Assembly: GCF_958979055.1 (NCBI RefSeq)
Contig: NC_084892.1
Location: 6,775,501-6,839,500, forward strand
Length of the DNA stretch: 64,000 nt
Source: Alnus glutinosa
Lineage: Eukaryota; Streptophyta; Magnoliopsida; Fagales; Betulaceae
Reading direction: 5' to 3'
A model generated the notes under the pieces. The model worked only from the letters and a program-made list of their open reading frames with translations. It made no database searches and was not told where the DNA came from. The translations under genes and the position numbers were made by a program. The first letter of the stretch is position 1. Every line of letters begins with the position of its first letter. Positions 12,201-22,456 of this stretch are shown in pieces.

Positions 12201-14899
12201 CATCCCTCATAGAACTGCAGATGGCCATCTGACAAAAACTGGTTACGTTAAGCTGTCAGCTTTCTCTCAGGTTGTTGTAACTTCTGTTATCTCTAGGGCA
12301 TTCAAAGATGCCACTTTCTATGATTTGGCATATTATCAAATGGATCCGCTGTGAACTGGAATTTATAAGCATGAAATATGTTTTTCATATGAATCATTAC
12401 AAGCCTCCCTATTTCATGACAGACTGCTGCTGCTGATATGGAACATGCAATTCATGAAATGGAAAGTCAGGATGTGCAGGCATATATACTTGATCTGCGG
12501 AATAATCCAGTACTTTTCTTTACTTATTTTGAAAATGGAAAATCTTACAAGGTTCATTTTCTGACCTCGAATATTTTGTTCCATAATGTTTATCTATCTT
12601 CTTTTAATTCATTTTATAGGGGGGGCTGGTAAAAGCAGGACTTGATGTTGCCCAAATATGGCTAGATGGGGATGAGACTCTTGTGAACACAATTGATCGG
12701 GATGGAAATATGTCACCCATAAACATGATCAATGGGCATGCCATAACTCGCGATCCACTTGTTGTGCTTGTACGTATCTAACTTTTCACATATGTAAACT
12801 TCTGATCAACATGAAGCCATGTAAATCGTCCTTAATTTCTTTTCAATGTTCTAATGCTTTGGGAGAGAATTCCATGATTTCTATGGCTTCCTCTGTCTTC
12901 TACGTTTTTATACACTTTCTGCCTATGTCTTTTATACATTTTGGTCTTGCTCAAATAGTATGTTCTACATGGATTTTGTTACCTGTAGAACAATGTGCAC
13001 TATGTAAATGCCACTTTCTTCTTTTTGCATAGAAATGGGGAATCATATCAACATTATATATTTATATGTGCAGATCAATATATGCTTAAGGGAAAATTAC
13101 TAAATTGGTCCCTATGGTTTGACCTTTGTGATAAATAAATCTATGTGGTTTCAAAACTAACTTCTAAATCTCTGTGATATGCTTCTGTAAAATGGTCCTT
13201 TCGTACAAATTCTAACCATTTTTTTGACACAGTCCTTATAAAATTACAGTTTTATCATCGAATAAAAAATTATAAAAAAGCAAAAGAAAAAAAAAATGGT
13301 TCGAGGGTAGCTAAACCACCCGCCCTTGGGGTGGTTGGCCACCCCCACTAGCCCCCCTTAATCAACCAAAGGAGGTGGTCAAATTACTCCCAAGGGTGAT
13401 GGGGTTGCGGAATCACCCCAAAAACCCAAGGAGAGGGGTCGGCCACTTTTGGAGGCTGATTTTAAAGGTGGTCAACCACCCTTAGAATGGGCCAAATGGG
13501 ATGGCTGAACCGCCCCCAACCCCAAAGGGCCTATGAGGATGTTTCGGCCACCTTGAACCAATTTTTTTCTCTTAATTTTTAATAATTTTTTATTTGAGGA
13601 TAAAATTGTAATTTTATGAGGGCTCTGTCAGCAAAATGACTGGAATTTATATGAAGAGACGATTTTGTTGCAGCCTACAACAACTGGTTGAATAAATTAA
13701 GGTATATGAAAGTCCCCAAGTATTGTGTTCTTGCAAATAAAATTGCTTTCCTACTCAAAGTTTAATCTGATCAGTAGACAAATAAGCTAGATCCAGTTTA
13801 GGCTTCAAGTCTGATTGATTTAAACGTATACACTTAGCATTTCAACAATTTGTTGTGATTGAAACTTTATTCTGTTCTTGGGTTTGTTCTATAATAGATC
13901 AGAACTAGGTTGAAATTGGGTACCATTCAAACCAAATGAACTTGGCCAACCGACATGAATTGATGTAAACCCAATTGATTGCATGCTTTAGGTGTGAGCT
14001 CTCTATAACTGTCTTTGTGAATCTTAAGTTTGTATTAACGTCGTATCATTTTTAGCTGACTTGTTTTATTGTTTCGTTCTGAAAAATATATGGATTGTTC
14101 TAGTGATCCTTCCACAATTGAATTGCTATCCTATGCCCATTGGCTCTTTGTATTACTCTGAAATCATGAAGCTCCTGATGCAATTATTGTTTTTTATACT
14201 TCACCAAGCCCTCAATAATCATGATGGCCAAATTTATCACCGCTTGAAACAGGTCAATGAGGGAAGTGCAAGCGCAAGTGAGATTTTGGCAGGAGCACTA
14301 CACGACAATGGCAGGGCTATACTTGTTGGGAACAAAACCTTTGGGAAAGGAAAAATTCAGGTATTTTTGGTTCTTATAAAGCAACACGGTTTCTATAGCC
14401 TATAATAGCATTTCCCAAAGATTTAATCCATTGAAGCAATGTATCCTTATCTCAAATTGATATAATTCCCAATTCAAAAGGGTGAACACTTTTAAGTGCT
14501 TCTGGTGATTTCATTCAATTCCAAGGGCTTAGCTCTTTCTAACATGTCATTCATGTTGATGTTTAACCTGTTTCCAACTTTGCCAAACCCCTATAATTGT
14601 TTGAGCTTATGTTGCATTGATTCTGACCCAGTCTTACTATACAGAGTGTCACAGAGCTCCATGACGGGTCGGCTCTCTTTGTAACGGTTGCAAAGTATCT
14701 ATCGCCGGCACTCCATGACATAGACCAGGTTGGTATAATACCTGATGTGCAGTGCACAGCCACAGCAGACATGCTGAATTCTCCTAAAGATTGGTTGTTA
14801 AAGGAGAAGAGCTCAGTTTCATCTCTGGAAGCGGATTCCTGTATCATGGTAGCAGAGCATGAATTGGACGTTCAACAGTCCAAAGGGACTGCCTCCTGA
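7818..14899 (+). CDS. CTPA1: Carboxyl-terminal-processing peptidase, chloroplastic (peptidase S41, CTPA1-like)
   Basis: Twelve exons with GT-AG borders: 7818-8162, 8278-8359, 8779-8909, 9071-9157, 9607-9685, 10977-11065, 11910-11945, 12151-12270, 12423-12509, 12620-12769, 14253-14360, 14645-14899. The joined frame is 522 aa, near the ~500 aa usual for the family. The frame is open further up, with ATGs at 7704 and 7737, so the start is uncertain. The order is: Ser/Arg-rich transit peptide; hydrophobic stretch ending PALA (cleavage near residue 101), a lumen-targeting signal; helical region; PDZ domain across exons 4-7; S41 protease core. The catalytic Ser is about S409 in GSASASEI and the Lys about K434 in FGKGK, 25 residues apart as in D1 protease. 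Family role: cleaving the C-terminal extension of photosystem II D1 (shown for CtpA); in paralogues the substrate is less clear. The CTPA1 assignment rests partly on the AGP23 neighbour. Confidence 0.93.
9189..9220. repeat. (CT)n microsatellite in CTPA intron 4
   Basis: About 32 bases of CT dinucleotide just after the exon 4 donor. Confidence 0.9.
13189..13673. mobile_element. Foldback / MULE-like miniature element in CTPA intron 10
   Basis: The left arm (about 13189-13285: taaaatggtcc, gacacagtcc, aattacagttttatc) is the imperfect complement of the right arm (about 13580-13673: gataaaattgtaattttat, agggctctgtc, atgactggaattt). The arms are ~95 bp. The middle is GC-rich and made of ggtggtt/ccaccc words. 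It lies within the 1483-bp intron between exons 10 and 11, in non-coding sequence. No clean target duplication was identified. Confidence 0.7.
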
Positions 14900-15114
14900 A
14901 AGATGGATAGCTTTGTGCCCTAGAAAAATGGATGTATATATGCTTAGCAAGAATATATATGTACACACACACAAGAATATTGTAATTTAATTATATTGCA
15001 AGTAAATGAATATAATTATACAACTGGTTTGCCAAGTCCCTTCTCTCCCCTTGAACTCTTTGTTCAGTCAACCTTGCCTGAACCTCTCTCATCCTCTTTT
15101 CCCTTCAACTCCTT
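14900..15114. other. CTPA 3' untranslated / flanking region
   Basis: AT-rich sequence after the stop. AATGAA-type words near 15003-15010 are candidate near-upstream poly(A) signals. No other feature seen. Confidence 0.4.
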
Positions 15115-15465
15115 AACCTACTCAACCATGCAGTAATTCCTGAAGGACACTGAAGATCTCACCCTCCCTTATATTGGTCGGCAGAATCATTTCTCCCAAA
15201 ACTATTCCCACGTCCACTGCCAGTGTCAAAGCAATACTATTGCAAAACAGAGATGAAAAACAGAGAATGCAGAAAAATGGATATTCAACTCTGATTGATT
15301 GAATGGATAAATGATACAAAGTGTTCTGCCCTTATACAAATAGATTAACCAAGTACATTAAACTGAAAGTCTAACTTTCTATAATCAACTCTTCATCACA
15401 TGCTTATTCCAACTCACTTCCAGCACATGAACCTCCAGCTTTGAAACCCCCCTCAAGATGAACAA
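15115..15465 (-). mobile_element. Copia-type LTR fragment with adjacent polypurine tract
   Basis: On the minus strand: tcttgaggggggttt at 15458-15444 resembles a copia polypurine tract. It is followed by an LTR-like segment with a short 'tttgtataagggcagaac' R-type region and cattcaatcaatcagagttg, a common plant copia R-U5 motif. No internal gag-pol, no second LTR and no target duplication were seen, so it is a remnant. Confidence 0.5.
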
Positions 15466-16046
15466 TCCTTACCTGATGAAGCATAGATGTTCAGAATGTT
15501 CATCAGCCAACTGATGTTTGGAGCTAACATGTAAAGTATGAATCAAACCATGTTGACTCTTTTCGCCTACAAGGTGAAAATATTTTTCAATGTTTGGCTC
15601 ATACGAAAAATTAGTGAGGTGAATTCCGGCGGCCAGAGGAGGAATTCGGTGACCTCCGGCAACCTCTTTGTGGCAAAGGATTTCGGTGGTGGATGACAAC
15701 CTCTGGGGATAAGTTCAAATTTTAAAAATAGTTTATAATTTTATAAAAAATAAACCATTTTACAGAAATTAAAGTTTTTGTAAAAGAAAAATATTTTTTA
15801 TTTGATCACGATTTTCGGTTTGGCCAAACATACAAAAGTAAAGAAAATATTTTCTCATAAACATTTTACCTCGTAACAAATCGAGCTTAAGATTGAAAAA
15901 GATAGATATGTCATCCTTATATAATTTTTTCACATTATTTCAAATTAACAAGGTGGAGCTTTTTTTGTCTTTTCTTTTCTTTTTCTTTTTTATTTATTTA
16001 TTCCTTCTTCTAGTCAATTTGTAGTTTGGTATTTCACTTCTCTTTA
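15466..16046. other. Intergenic with repeat-like words
   Basis: Contains gaattccggcggccag...ggaattcggtg at 15620-15660, similar in style to the ccag-rich repeat at 2225 and 41650. Otherwise AT-rich; no gene supported. Confidence 0.5.
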
Positions 16047-16211
16047 AGAAATGCTAGAGGTACCAAATTTTTTATCAAAATGATGTTGAGCTTATTCATT
16101 AGTACTCGTAACATTTTTTTTTATTAATTATTTTAATCATTTACATGAATAAGCTCAACATCGTGTTGTTATCTATTTCTTGGTAAAGAATTTGGTACTT
16201 CTAACATTTCT
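16047..16211. mobile_element. Hairpin MITE (agaaatg..ggtaccaaatt family)
   Basis: Inverted arms: agaaatgctagaggtaccaa at the left and its imperfect complement ttggtacttctaacatttct at the right, with a second pair of inner arms, gttgagcttattcat / atgaataagctcaac. About 165 bp. A related copy lies near 41075-41235 (ggtaccaaattttttt ... gatatctaacggttctca). Confidence 0.75.
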
Positions 16212-16525
16212 CATTTTCTTTAAAAAATAAAGAAAACTTTCAAGGCCAATTTACCGACCAATGTTTTTTTCCCGCACAAACAATAATAATAATAATAATA
16301 ATAATAACTAATTAGAGCAAGGAAACACATTATACACAGTAATTAAAAAACAGAAAGGAAGAAAAAATGTTTTATTAAAATGCAGTACGTCATAAAAGAA
16401 GAAAGAATCAAGTGAATACAATCAAATCTCACTCCATTCACTGAACCCATAAATACAATAAAAGTTCCCCATCAAATATCGCATTCAATTCCGTGCAGCC
16501 AAAAGCTTCTGTAAAAAAAAAAAGC

Positions 16526-16735
16526 TTATAGCTTGAGCAGAGCAAGAAGAGAGAGCACGAGAGAGGATCCCAAAATGACACCGGAGACCGGCGAACAGGC
16601 ATCCGCTCCAGAGGTCATTGTGGGCGCGGGCGCGGGCGCCGGCTCGCTCTCCTGAGCCGAGACCATCGCAGCTGCCGAGCTGACCACTATCACCAACACC
16701 AGCATCAAAGCCTTCGAAATGCCCACTTGTGCCAT
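16526..16735 (-). CDS. Arabinogalactan peptide (AG peptide), GPI-anchored type
   Basis: 69 aa, single exon. The ATG at 16735 is preferred over an in-frame upstream ATG at 16771 because the signal peptide then begins at the N-terminus. Layout: hydrophobic signal peptide residues 1-27 ending MVSA; short mature region with QESEPAPAPAPT, an Ala-Pro repeat expected to be hydroxylated and arabinogalactosylated; small residues SGA as a candidate GPI omega site; and a hydrophobic C-terminal tail of about 20 residues. This is the classic AG-peptide plan, giving a ~10-15 residue cell-surface glycopeptide. A Cys in the presumed propeptide is unusual. It lies between the CTPA and AGP23 genes. Which family member it is cannot be decided from sequence alone. 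Confidence 0.8.
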   Translation of the reverse strand: MAQVGISKALMLVLVIVVSSAAAMVSAQESEPAPAPAPTMTSGADACSPVSGVILGSSLVLSLLALLKL

Positions 16736-16845
16736 GACTGAAGATTGCCAAGGAAATGGAATGGTAAACAAAATATATATTTAGCGGAAGAGAGAGATTA
16801 ATTATAGAGACTGTCAGACTGAGAATGGATGATGAGAGGGCGAGA

Positions 16846-16853
16846 ATATATAA
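16846..16853 (-). promoter_or_regulatory. TATA box of the AG-peptide gene
   Basis: ttatatat on the minus strand, about 110 bp upstream of the ATG at 16735, in a less AT-rich setting than most of the window. Typical spacing would put the start of transcription near 16815-16825. Confidence 0.6.
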
Positions 16854-17170
16854 GGTGAAATGTACGGCGCGTGGACCCGGCGACGGAGCTGTGACAGCGA
16901 AGAAAGTGGGTGGTAACGGCCACTAACAGCTGTTCTGTACTGTGTAACGGGTGTGGTTATCATAGTGCAGAATTTTGGTCGGTAGACGCCGGCGAATGGA
17001 TTTTGGACACGTAGAAGGCGTTGTCGGACTGGCGAATCTATGTCGGTAGGCCCATGGCACTAAAAGGCCTAAAGGAGGAAGAGTTCGTATTAGATGGATC
17101 TCAGCCCAGAAACCTTCCAGTAAACTGAGCCTCCTAATCGTTGATGCATCGTAGTAGCCTTGTTATTCGA
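16854..17170. other. Upstream region of the AG-peptide gene
   Basis: Relatively GC-rich compared with surrounding DNA; presumably holds the minus-strand promoter. No second gene seen. Confidence 0.4.
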
Positions 17171-17432
17171 TTGGGTTTGTAATTTTAAAAAGTGATATTT
17201 AAAAATACAGTTAAGTGTTTGACCAAATCGCAGTTTGGCCTTTAAAATTATAAGTTAGGCTTTAAAATTCTGCGTTTTCAAAAAAACACTGTATTGCTTG
17301 CGATTTAAAAAAGCAGTTTTCTGCGTTTTCATATCGTCATTTTTTAAAAACGCAATTCTCAAATAGTTCATTTTCTACAATTTGGTTTAAAATCGCACTT
17401 TTTGTCTACGAAATTGCAATCTCAAACGCACC
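17171..17432 (+). mobile_element. MITE-like dispersed repeat, 'AATCGCA' family, copy 1
   Basis: Starts near gggtttgtaattttaaaaag and ends ttgcaatctcaaacgcacc; the termini are imperfect inverted repeats. The interior shares aagtgtttgaccaaatcgcagtttggcctttaaaatt with copies at 18224, 29690 and (reversed) 43737. No coding capacity. Confidence 0.75.
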
Positions 17433-18223
17433 ATTAGTTCACGCCGGTAAACTACCTCATGAGTTTGTTACACATCACGGTCATCACCCAATCCAAAGGC
17501 GACATATGACACAACAGAACGAGAAATTAACCTTCGGTTCGGAATAGCATGATATAAAAGGGAAGGTAAGCACCTCACTCATTCATTCGAAGTACATACT
17601 AGACTACCTCTTCTTCTCTTTAAGGAATAAGAGTTTTTTCTTAAGTCTGTTAGGCGTCAAGGTATTTTCTGCCAATTCACCTGGCAGCTCTTTAAGCCTC
17701 TCTTCTTAATATTTGCAAGTACCCTTACCCAAAGAAATAGTAATGCACATTTCAGCTTCATCATAAAATTAATATTGAAAAATTTGGTGGCTACAGTTCA
17801 TTCATAAAATTCTTGCAATTGTCGCTTGTTAAATATCATATCATAATGAAAAGCACAAGATCTACAACTTCTTGATACATGTCATCATGTGATTAGAGAG
17901 CGTTATTGTTATTGTTATTATTATTATTATTATTATTTTGTAACTTCAATCGCTGACAAGTGCAAGCAAATTGTATAAGAATTGTAGTTGTACCATAATT
18001 AGTTGATGTATGCTTTAACATACCCTTAAACATTCTGAATATCAGGTTCATGGACCAAATTTCCTCAATTCTTTTACACACTAGCATACTCGCATTTCAT
18101 CTGAGCAATGTGATAATATTAGGTGTAAAATAAACTTTCCATTTAAAGAAAGAACAAATTATTGATAGGCTGATAGGCAATTACACCAATTGGATTCAAA
18201 TTCTAACAATAGTATTGTATTAA
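17433..18223. other. Intergenic with possible LTR fragment
   Basis: About 17450-17705 has features of an LTR R-U5 region (gatataaaagggaagg, then cacctcactcattcattcg, then ttaggcgtcaagg) but no partner. An (ATT)n run lies at about 17905-17937. No gene supported. Confidence 0.4.
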
Positions 18224-18465
18224 GGTCCATTTGAGTTTGCGATTTTAAAAAGTGCGATTTAAAATCATGATTTTAAAATGTGCTATTTGAAAAAAGTGAT
18301 TTTTAAAAACGCAGTTAAGCGTTTGGCAAAATCGCAGTTTAGCCTTTAAAATTCTACGTTTTCAAATCGCAATTTTTAAAAACGCAGTTTCCAAAATATT
18401 TATGTTCTGCAAATTGGTTTAAAATCGCACTAACTGTCTACGAAATCACAATCACAAACGCACCC
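18224..18465 (+). mobile_element. MITE-like dispersed repeat, 'AATCGCA' family, copy 2
   Basis: 242 bp from ggtccatttgagtttgcgat to atcacaatcacaaacgcaccc; the ends are imperfect inverted repeats. Flanked by ta on both sides (tta before, tta after), compatible with a TA/TTA target duplication and PIF/Harbinger or Stowaway-like origin. It is the best-bounded copy of the family in this window. Confidence 0.8.
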
Positions 18466-18552
18466 TTACAATAACATCTCAAAACATATGTTCATTATCT
18501 CCAACCTTATAGTAAATATGTCAAACCATACACAAAGACAAGGTAGTTTGTA

Positions 18553-18738
18553 AGAAATTTCATATAACTCACATATAAGATTGACATATGTCCATCGGCA
18601 TGTGAGAAGCACATGTTTTAATAACATGTGCTCCTCACATGCTTTTTTAATAGTATTTATAAAAAAACATGTAATTTTCACATGTTTAAAAGACACATGT
18701 CAATCTTATATGTGGGTTGTATGAAAATGAAATTTTTG
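18553..18738. mobile_element. Hairpin MITE with ~40-bp arms
   Basis: The left arm aaatttcatataactcacat + ataagattgacatatgtc pairs with the right arm gacacatgtcaatcttatat + gtgggttgtatgaaaatgaaattt. A second internal palindrome, catgtgagaagcacatg / catgtgctcctcacatg, lies near the centre. About 186 bp. Confidence 0.8.
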
Positions 18739-19254
18739 ACCATATCCAACTGCTCATATATCACCATCACCAACTAAAATCCAAATTCACTGCACAAGAA
18801 GTAATTAAAAAGGCAATAAGAGAGGCCAACATAGAATAACATATCACTTCTCTTGAATTTGTGCCGGCAAAGGTGCAATGCCTAAACGCTGCGCCATAAT
18901 TTGTGTCAAAAAAACAGAGTGACACAAAACAGAGCATAAGAGCATGAGCGGCAGATGATGCACCCCTAAATTCGGTCTCCTTCTAATTGTTGTCCCTTTA
19001 AGTACTAGATCTACGGCCCACGCGACGTGTCACGCTGATCTGGGGGCTCTGGTGGTTCCAGCTGTCTTTTCGCTTTCCAATTGGACCAATTCTATTGTGG
19101 GGTTTCTTCCAGCTCTCAGGTGACCCAATTTGCCCCTGGGTATTATACTTTATTACTGATGGGTCCTCCCACGCCGTGGTGTGATTTTGGTTTGTTTATC
19201 GGCCATGATCTTTTTCTTGAGAGCTGCTACGTACACTCACACCTAACTCTTCAC
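18739..19254. other. Intergenic, nothing recognised
   Basis: Moderate GC around 18960-19200, with no open frame or family I recognise. Confidence 0.5.
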
Positions 19255-19520
19255 TAGGGTTGTCAAAATGGGTATCCGACATGACCCGTTTATGTTAACG
19301 GGTCGGGTCTCTAAACATGACACAACAATTTTACAGGTCACTTGACATGACCTGTAAAACCCGTTTAGCATAATGAATCGTATCGAGTCTATTAAATTGA
19401 TATATATTCATCCTTAGAATATGTGATTTTTACACGCAATTTTAATTAGATTAATAAATATTAATTTAATGAACCGAATTTATCATTATCTTAAAAATGC
19501 ATATAAGAATGATATTCCAA
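19255..19520. repeat. Dispersed repeat of the 'gggtcgtgtcaaaatt' family
   Basis: Begins agggttgtcaaaatgggtat followed by gacatgacccgttt and aacgggtcgggtct. Same vocabulary as 1-240, 30355-30680 and 53085-53250. Confidence 0.6.
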
Positions 19521-20075
19521 ATCTATAATTGCATTTATTGCTCATGACTTGTTAGCACTCTAGAATCTTCAAGGGCGATATCATACATTTTCTAAGGAAA
19601 GAAACTTCAAATAGTTCAAACCCAAATTTTCTTTTTTATTCAAATAGTTTAAACCCAATTTTTCTTTTTTATTTACTATTATCTTAATTAACCATATGAT
19701 GCAGGACAGTTTACAAGAAGATTAATCCAAGTAAAAAAAAGGTCATATTTTGTGATTCTAATATGAGATGAGAGCAAATTTGGTGGCATTAGAAAACCGA
19801 TTAATTCAAAGGGCTATAATTTTTAATTTCCCGGACATTGAAAAATCATGAGAGCCATTATATCTGACATTTCAATAAACTTGCTAACGTTTAGCGCTAG
19901 AGTCTTTTATGATGACAATCTGCCGCAGAAATGCAGGCAAACATGAAGAAAATTAAGTAAAACAAATTAGAGAAAAAGAAAAAAAGAAAAAAAAGAGAGA
20001 AGAAGATATCCAACAACCCCCCTAAGAAAAACTAGTCATCGTACTGTTCTTGTCTTCCCGCTGTTTTGAACCATG

Positions 20076-20125
<50 letters not shown>

Positions 20126-20160
20126 TTTCTCATATCCTTTTGTGATGATCATGAGCTTGA

Positions 20161-20352
20161 TTAGTGCAAGTAATAGGTGAAGAAAGACAAAACAGAGGCA
20201 CCGACCAAAGACCCAACAAGAGGCAAGGTGGCGGCGGCCCCGCTGGATGGGCCAGGGGCTGGAGCTGGCGAGACCTCAGTGTAAGCCAATGCTGCACTCA
20301 TGGAGGCAGCGGCGGCGATGAGAACAGCGCAGGAGATCTTCTTCATATCCAT
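20161..20352 (-). CDS. AGP23: Arabinogalactan peptide 23-like, copy 1
   Basis: 63 aa, single exon. Signal peptide 1-23 ([20 protein letters not shown] then ALA), mature core about 24-38 with [12 protein letters not shown] as the arabinogalactosylated Ala/Pro motif, a candidate GPI omega site at the SSGAAA small-residue cluster, and a hydrophobic C-terminus ending SFFTYYLH. The layout and termini match AGP23 of the pollen-associated AG peptides. The protein is identical to the copy at 22457-22648; the coding DNA differs at only two third-codon positions (a Thr and a Pro codon). It is transcribed away from the spacer and is the head of the left arm of the inverted duplication. Expected product: a small GPI-anchored cell-surface proteoglycan peptide. 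Confidence 0.88.
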   Translation of the reverse strand: MDMKKISCAVLIAAAASMSAALAYTEVSPAPAPGPSSGAAATLPLVGSLVGASVLSFFTYYLH

Positions 20353-20494
20353 GATGACTATTTACTGCTCACTTTGTGGGAATTAATGTATACTACTTTA
20401 CGAGACCCGCCTTGGAGAATGAAGAAAAACAATCCTTGTTTTCTTTATTCTCTGGTATTTGCAGGCCTAAGGAATAAAGAAGCTGATGGGAGGA

Positions 20495-20502
20495 ATATAT
20501 AT
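20495..20502 (-). promoter_or_regulatory. TATA box of AGP23 copy 1
   Basis: atatatat preceded on the minus strand by aacatcc and followed by tcctccc, 143 bp upstream of the ATG at 20352. The same block is conserved upstream of copy 2. Confidence 0.65.
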
Positions 20503-20688
20503 GGATGTTTGAGCCAAAAATAGCTGAGCAAGAGTTTTACGTGTATGGCTTTGCGTGGTGCGCGCGCGAGGATTGGCTATTTTGTAGGATGCACGTAATG
20601 GTCCATATGAATATATATTCTGTGGGAGAAAATTTTAGTCAACGATTTGAGCTTTTCTGATCGATATGTAGGAATAATTAAATCGGTA

Positions 20689-20829
20689 CAAGTGTAATAT
20701 ATTTCTAACATTACTGAACATACAAAGAATTAATTCCTTAGTGTGTTATCATTACACTTATTGTCTTAGATATATGCACCAAGTTATGAATATTATGATG
20801 CAACAATTAGGTCGATTATTTTTGGTAAG
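20689..20829. other. Spacer of the inverted duplication, proximal part
   Basis: AT-rich, nothing recognised. Confidence 0.4.
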
Positions 20830-21560
20830 ATGTTGGATTTTTGGAATTAAACGTACCACAGCGCGCAGCCTAGCAAAAGGGCAGCTAAAAATATTAATTG
20901 GTGAAGAGTCTCCACCAGACTTTGGCAAATTAAAAGGGACAGCAAAGCATATCTTGATTCATGATCCGCGTGAGGGACATACATGGATCTAGGCTCTGTG
21001 CGGCTAGAGGTGACGACTATCGATCAAGCCGGAGTTGGTGCTGAGCAACTGGCCGTGAGTAGTGGCGGCGTAGAAGCCGAAGAATAGCAACGGGGTGGAA
21101 GGCATGCTGTCGTGAACTGGTTAGCCTGGATTGGATGGATCTGAGTACAGAACATCACAACTGTAGCGGTAGGGACGGCTCCCATAGTGGCTGGCTGACG
21201 GTGGCTGAGAAGCATGGTCATGGAAGCCAGAGAACGGCAACAGGCGAAAGACGTTACTCTGGCCGTTGACTGATCCGCTTGGATTGGACGACTTGGGCTA
21301 ATTAAATTAGTTAGCCCCGTGTATGGGCTGTTTTTTTATAATTAAACATGAGTCTTGCCCTAGATTAGAGTTAGGGTTTAGTCATTAAGTCTATTTAAGT
21401 GTGATTTGTACTCCAATTGAGAGAAATTTGATGAATAAACACATGTCGCCAAATTATTTTGAAGTGAGACTTCTCTTCTTGGTTGTGAGATTCCGCCTCA
21501 CTCATTCTTTAATTTCCTACCTATTCTTTATTTGTTATAACATCCGGTCTACATTGGCAA
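20830..21560 (+). mobile_element. Possible solo LTR / LTR-retrotransposon remnant in the spacer
   Basis: Composition shifts to GC-rich in the middle (20990-21300). Then come features typical of a plant copia LTR 3' half: ccctagattagagttagggt, gtctatttaagtgtg (TATA-like), gagagaaatttgatgaataa and cattctttaatttcc. It starts tgttgg and could end at ctaca (21555), but no matching 5-bp target duplication was found. No gag-pol ORF. Confidence 0.4.
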
Positions 21561-21608
21561 ACTTGTAAGTTAATTGAAGCTTAATTAATTAATGTCCATT
21601 TTTAGATA

Positions 21609-21733
21609 GGATTTGCTACAGCACTATGTTGTAAGTTTTTTAACGGTCTAAATTTAATTTAAAAACTTGAAATTAAATTTGAACCATTAAAAAATTTATG
21701 TAATTTTATTTTACGGCACCCAAATCAAATCCC
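21609..21733. mobile_element. Short hairpin MITE (ggatttg family)
   Basis: The left arm aggatttgctacagcactat...acggtctaaatttaattt pairs imperfectly with aaattaaatttgaaccatta...ggcacccaaatcaaatccc. About 125 bp. A partial relative lies near 48025-48115 (ggtgttgtaaaaaaat..atggtttaaatttaattt). Confidence 0.65.
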
Positions 21734-21924
21734 GAAATACCTTGATCTCTTGGGGTCGTGCTTGGTTGTCCTCGTGCTTAATTAAAGCCTACGAATGCCC
21801 GACAAATAATCTAAATGAAAATTTTTTATTGAGTTGCATATATGAACCAAATTAATTATTCCTACAGATCGATTAGAAAAGCTCAAATCGTTGACAAAAA
21901 TTGTGAACCACAGAATATTCATAC

Positions 21925-22111
21925 AAGGAATGCTACGTATCATCTATTTGTCCTCTTTTTGTCCACCCAAAATTGATGTAGCTCTTAAAATCACCATTGG
22001 GTCAAAATCTAATAATGATCTATCATAAATTAATTCAATAATGATTTTAAGAGCTACATCAATTTTGAGAGGATAAAAGAATGACAATGTGATGATATAT
22101 TGTATTACTCT
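21925..22111. mobile_element. 187-bp hairpin MITE with 8-bp target-site duplication
   Basis: Flanked by attcatac at 21917-21924 and 22112-22119. Arms: cacccaaaattgatgtagct + cttaaaatca near the left and tgattttaagagctacatca + attttgagagg near the right. The other arm of the inverted duplication shows the uninterrupted site (attcatatggacc), proving insertion after the duplication. The 8-bp TSD suggests hAT-type mobilisation. A relative lies at 52899-53072. Confidence 0.9.
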
Positions 22112-22120
22112 ATTCATACA

Positions 22121-22213
22121 TATGGACCATGCATATGGATATCCCACAAAATATGGACCATGCATATGGATATCCCACAAAATATGGACCATACATATGG
22201 ATATCCCACAAAA
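22121..22213. repeat. 31-bp tandem repeat, three copies, upstream of AGP23 copy 2
   Basis: Unit atatggaccatgcatatgga + tatcccacaaa repeats with an exact 31-bp period (ccc at 22143, 22174, 22205). It ends about 80 bp before the TATA block of copy 2. Copy 1 has a single tatggacc with no array. Confidence 0.9.
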
Positions 22214-22295
22214 TAGGCAATCCTCGCGCGCACCACGCAAAGCCATACTGTCATACACGTAAAAATCTTGCTCAACTATTTTTGGCTCAAACATC

Positions 22296-22311
22296 CATAT
22301 ATATATATATT
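22296..22311 (+). promoter_or_regulatory. TATA box of AGP23 copy 2
   Basis: atatatatatatatat preceded by aaacatcc and followed by tcctcccatc, 146-161 bp upstream of the ATG. Same block as in copy 1 but with a longer TA run. Confidence 0.65.
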
Positions 22312-22456
22312 CCTCCCATCAGCTTCTTTATTCCTTAGGCCTGCAAATACCAGAGAATAAAGAAAACAATCAAGGATTGTTTTTCTTCATTCTCCAAGGC
22401 GGGTCTCGGAAAGTAGTATACATTAATTCCCACAAAGTAAATAGTAAATAGTCATC

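Larger units (their letters stand above)
19524..20688. repeat. Left arm of a large inverted duplication carrying AGP23
   Basis: Reverse-complement match to 21848-23540. The outer end is the ataattgcatttattgctc match and the inner end aggaataattaaatcg. It includes the AGP23 gene, its promoter and about 640 bp of downstream DNA. Arms differ by indels: the left lacks the 187-bp MITE and the 31-bp tandem repeat but has a longer (AT)n run at 20078-20121 and a small tandem copy of tcaaatagtttaaaccca at 19610-19670. The spacer between arms is about 1.16 kb. Confidence 0.9.

Noticed and set aside
20164..20523. 119-aa frame on the strand opposite AGP23 copy 1
   Set aside because: Antisense shadow of AGP23; a shorter equivalent exists opposite copy 2.
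21024..21221. 65-aa minus-strand frame in the AGP23 spacer
   Set aside because: Part of a GC-richer LTR-like segment; no recognised domain.
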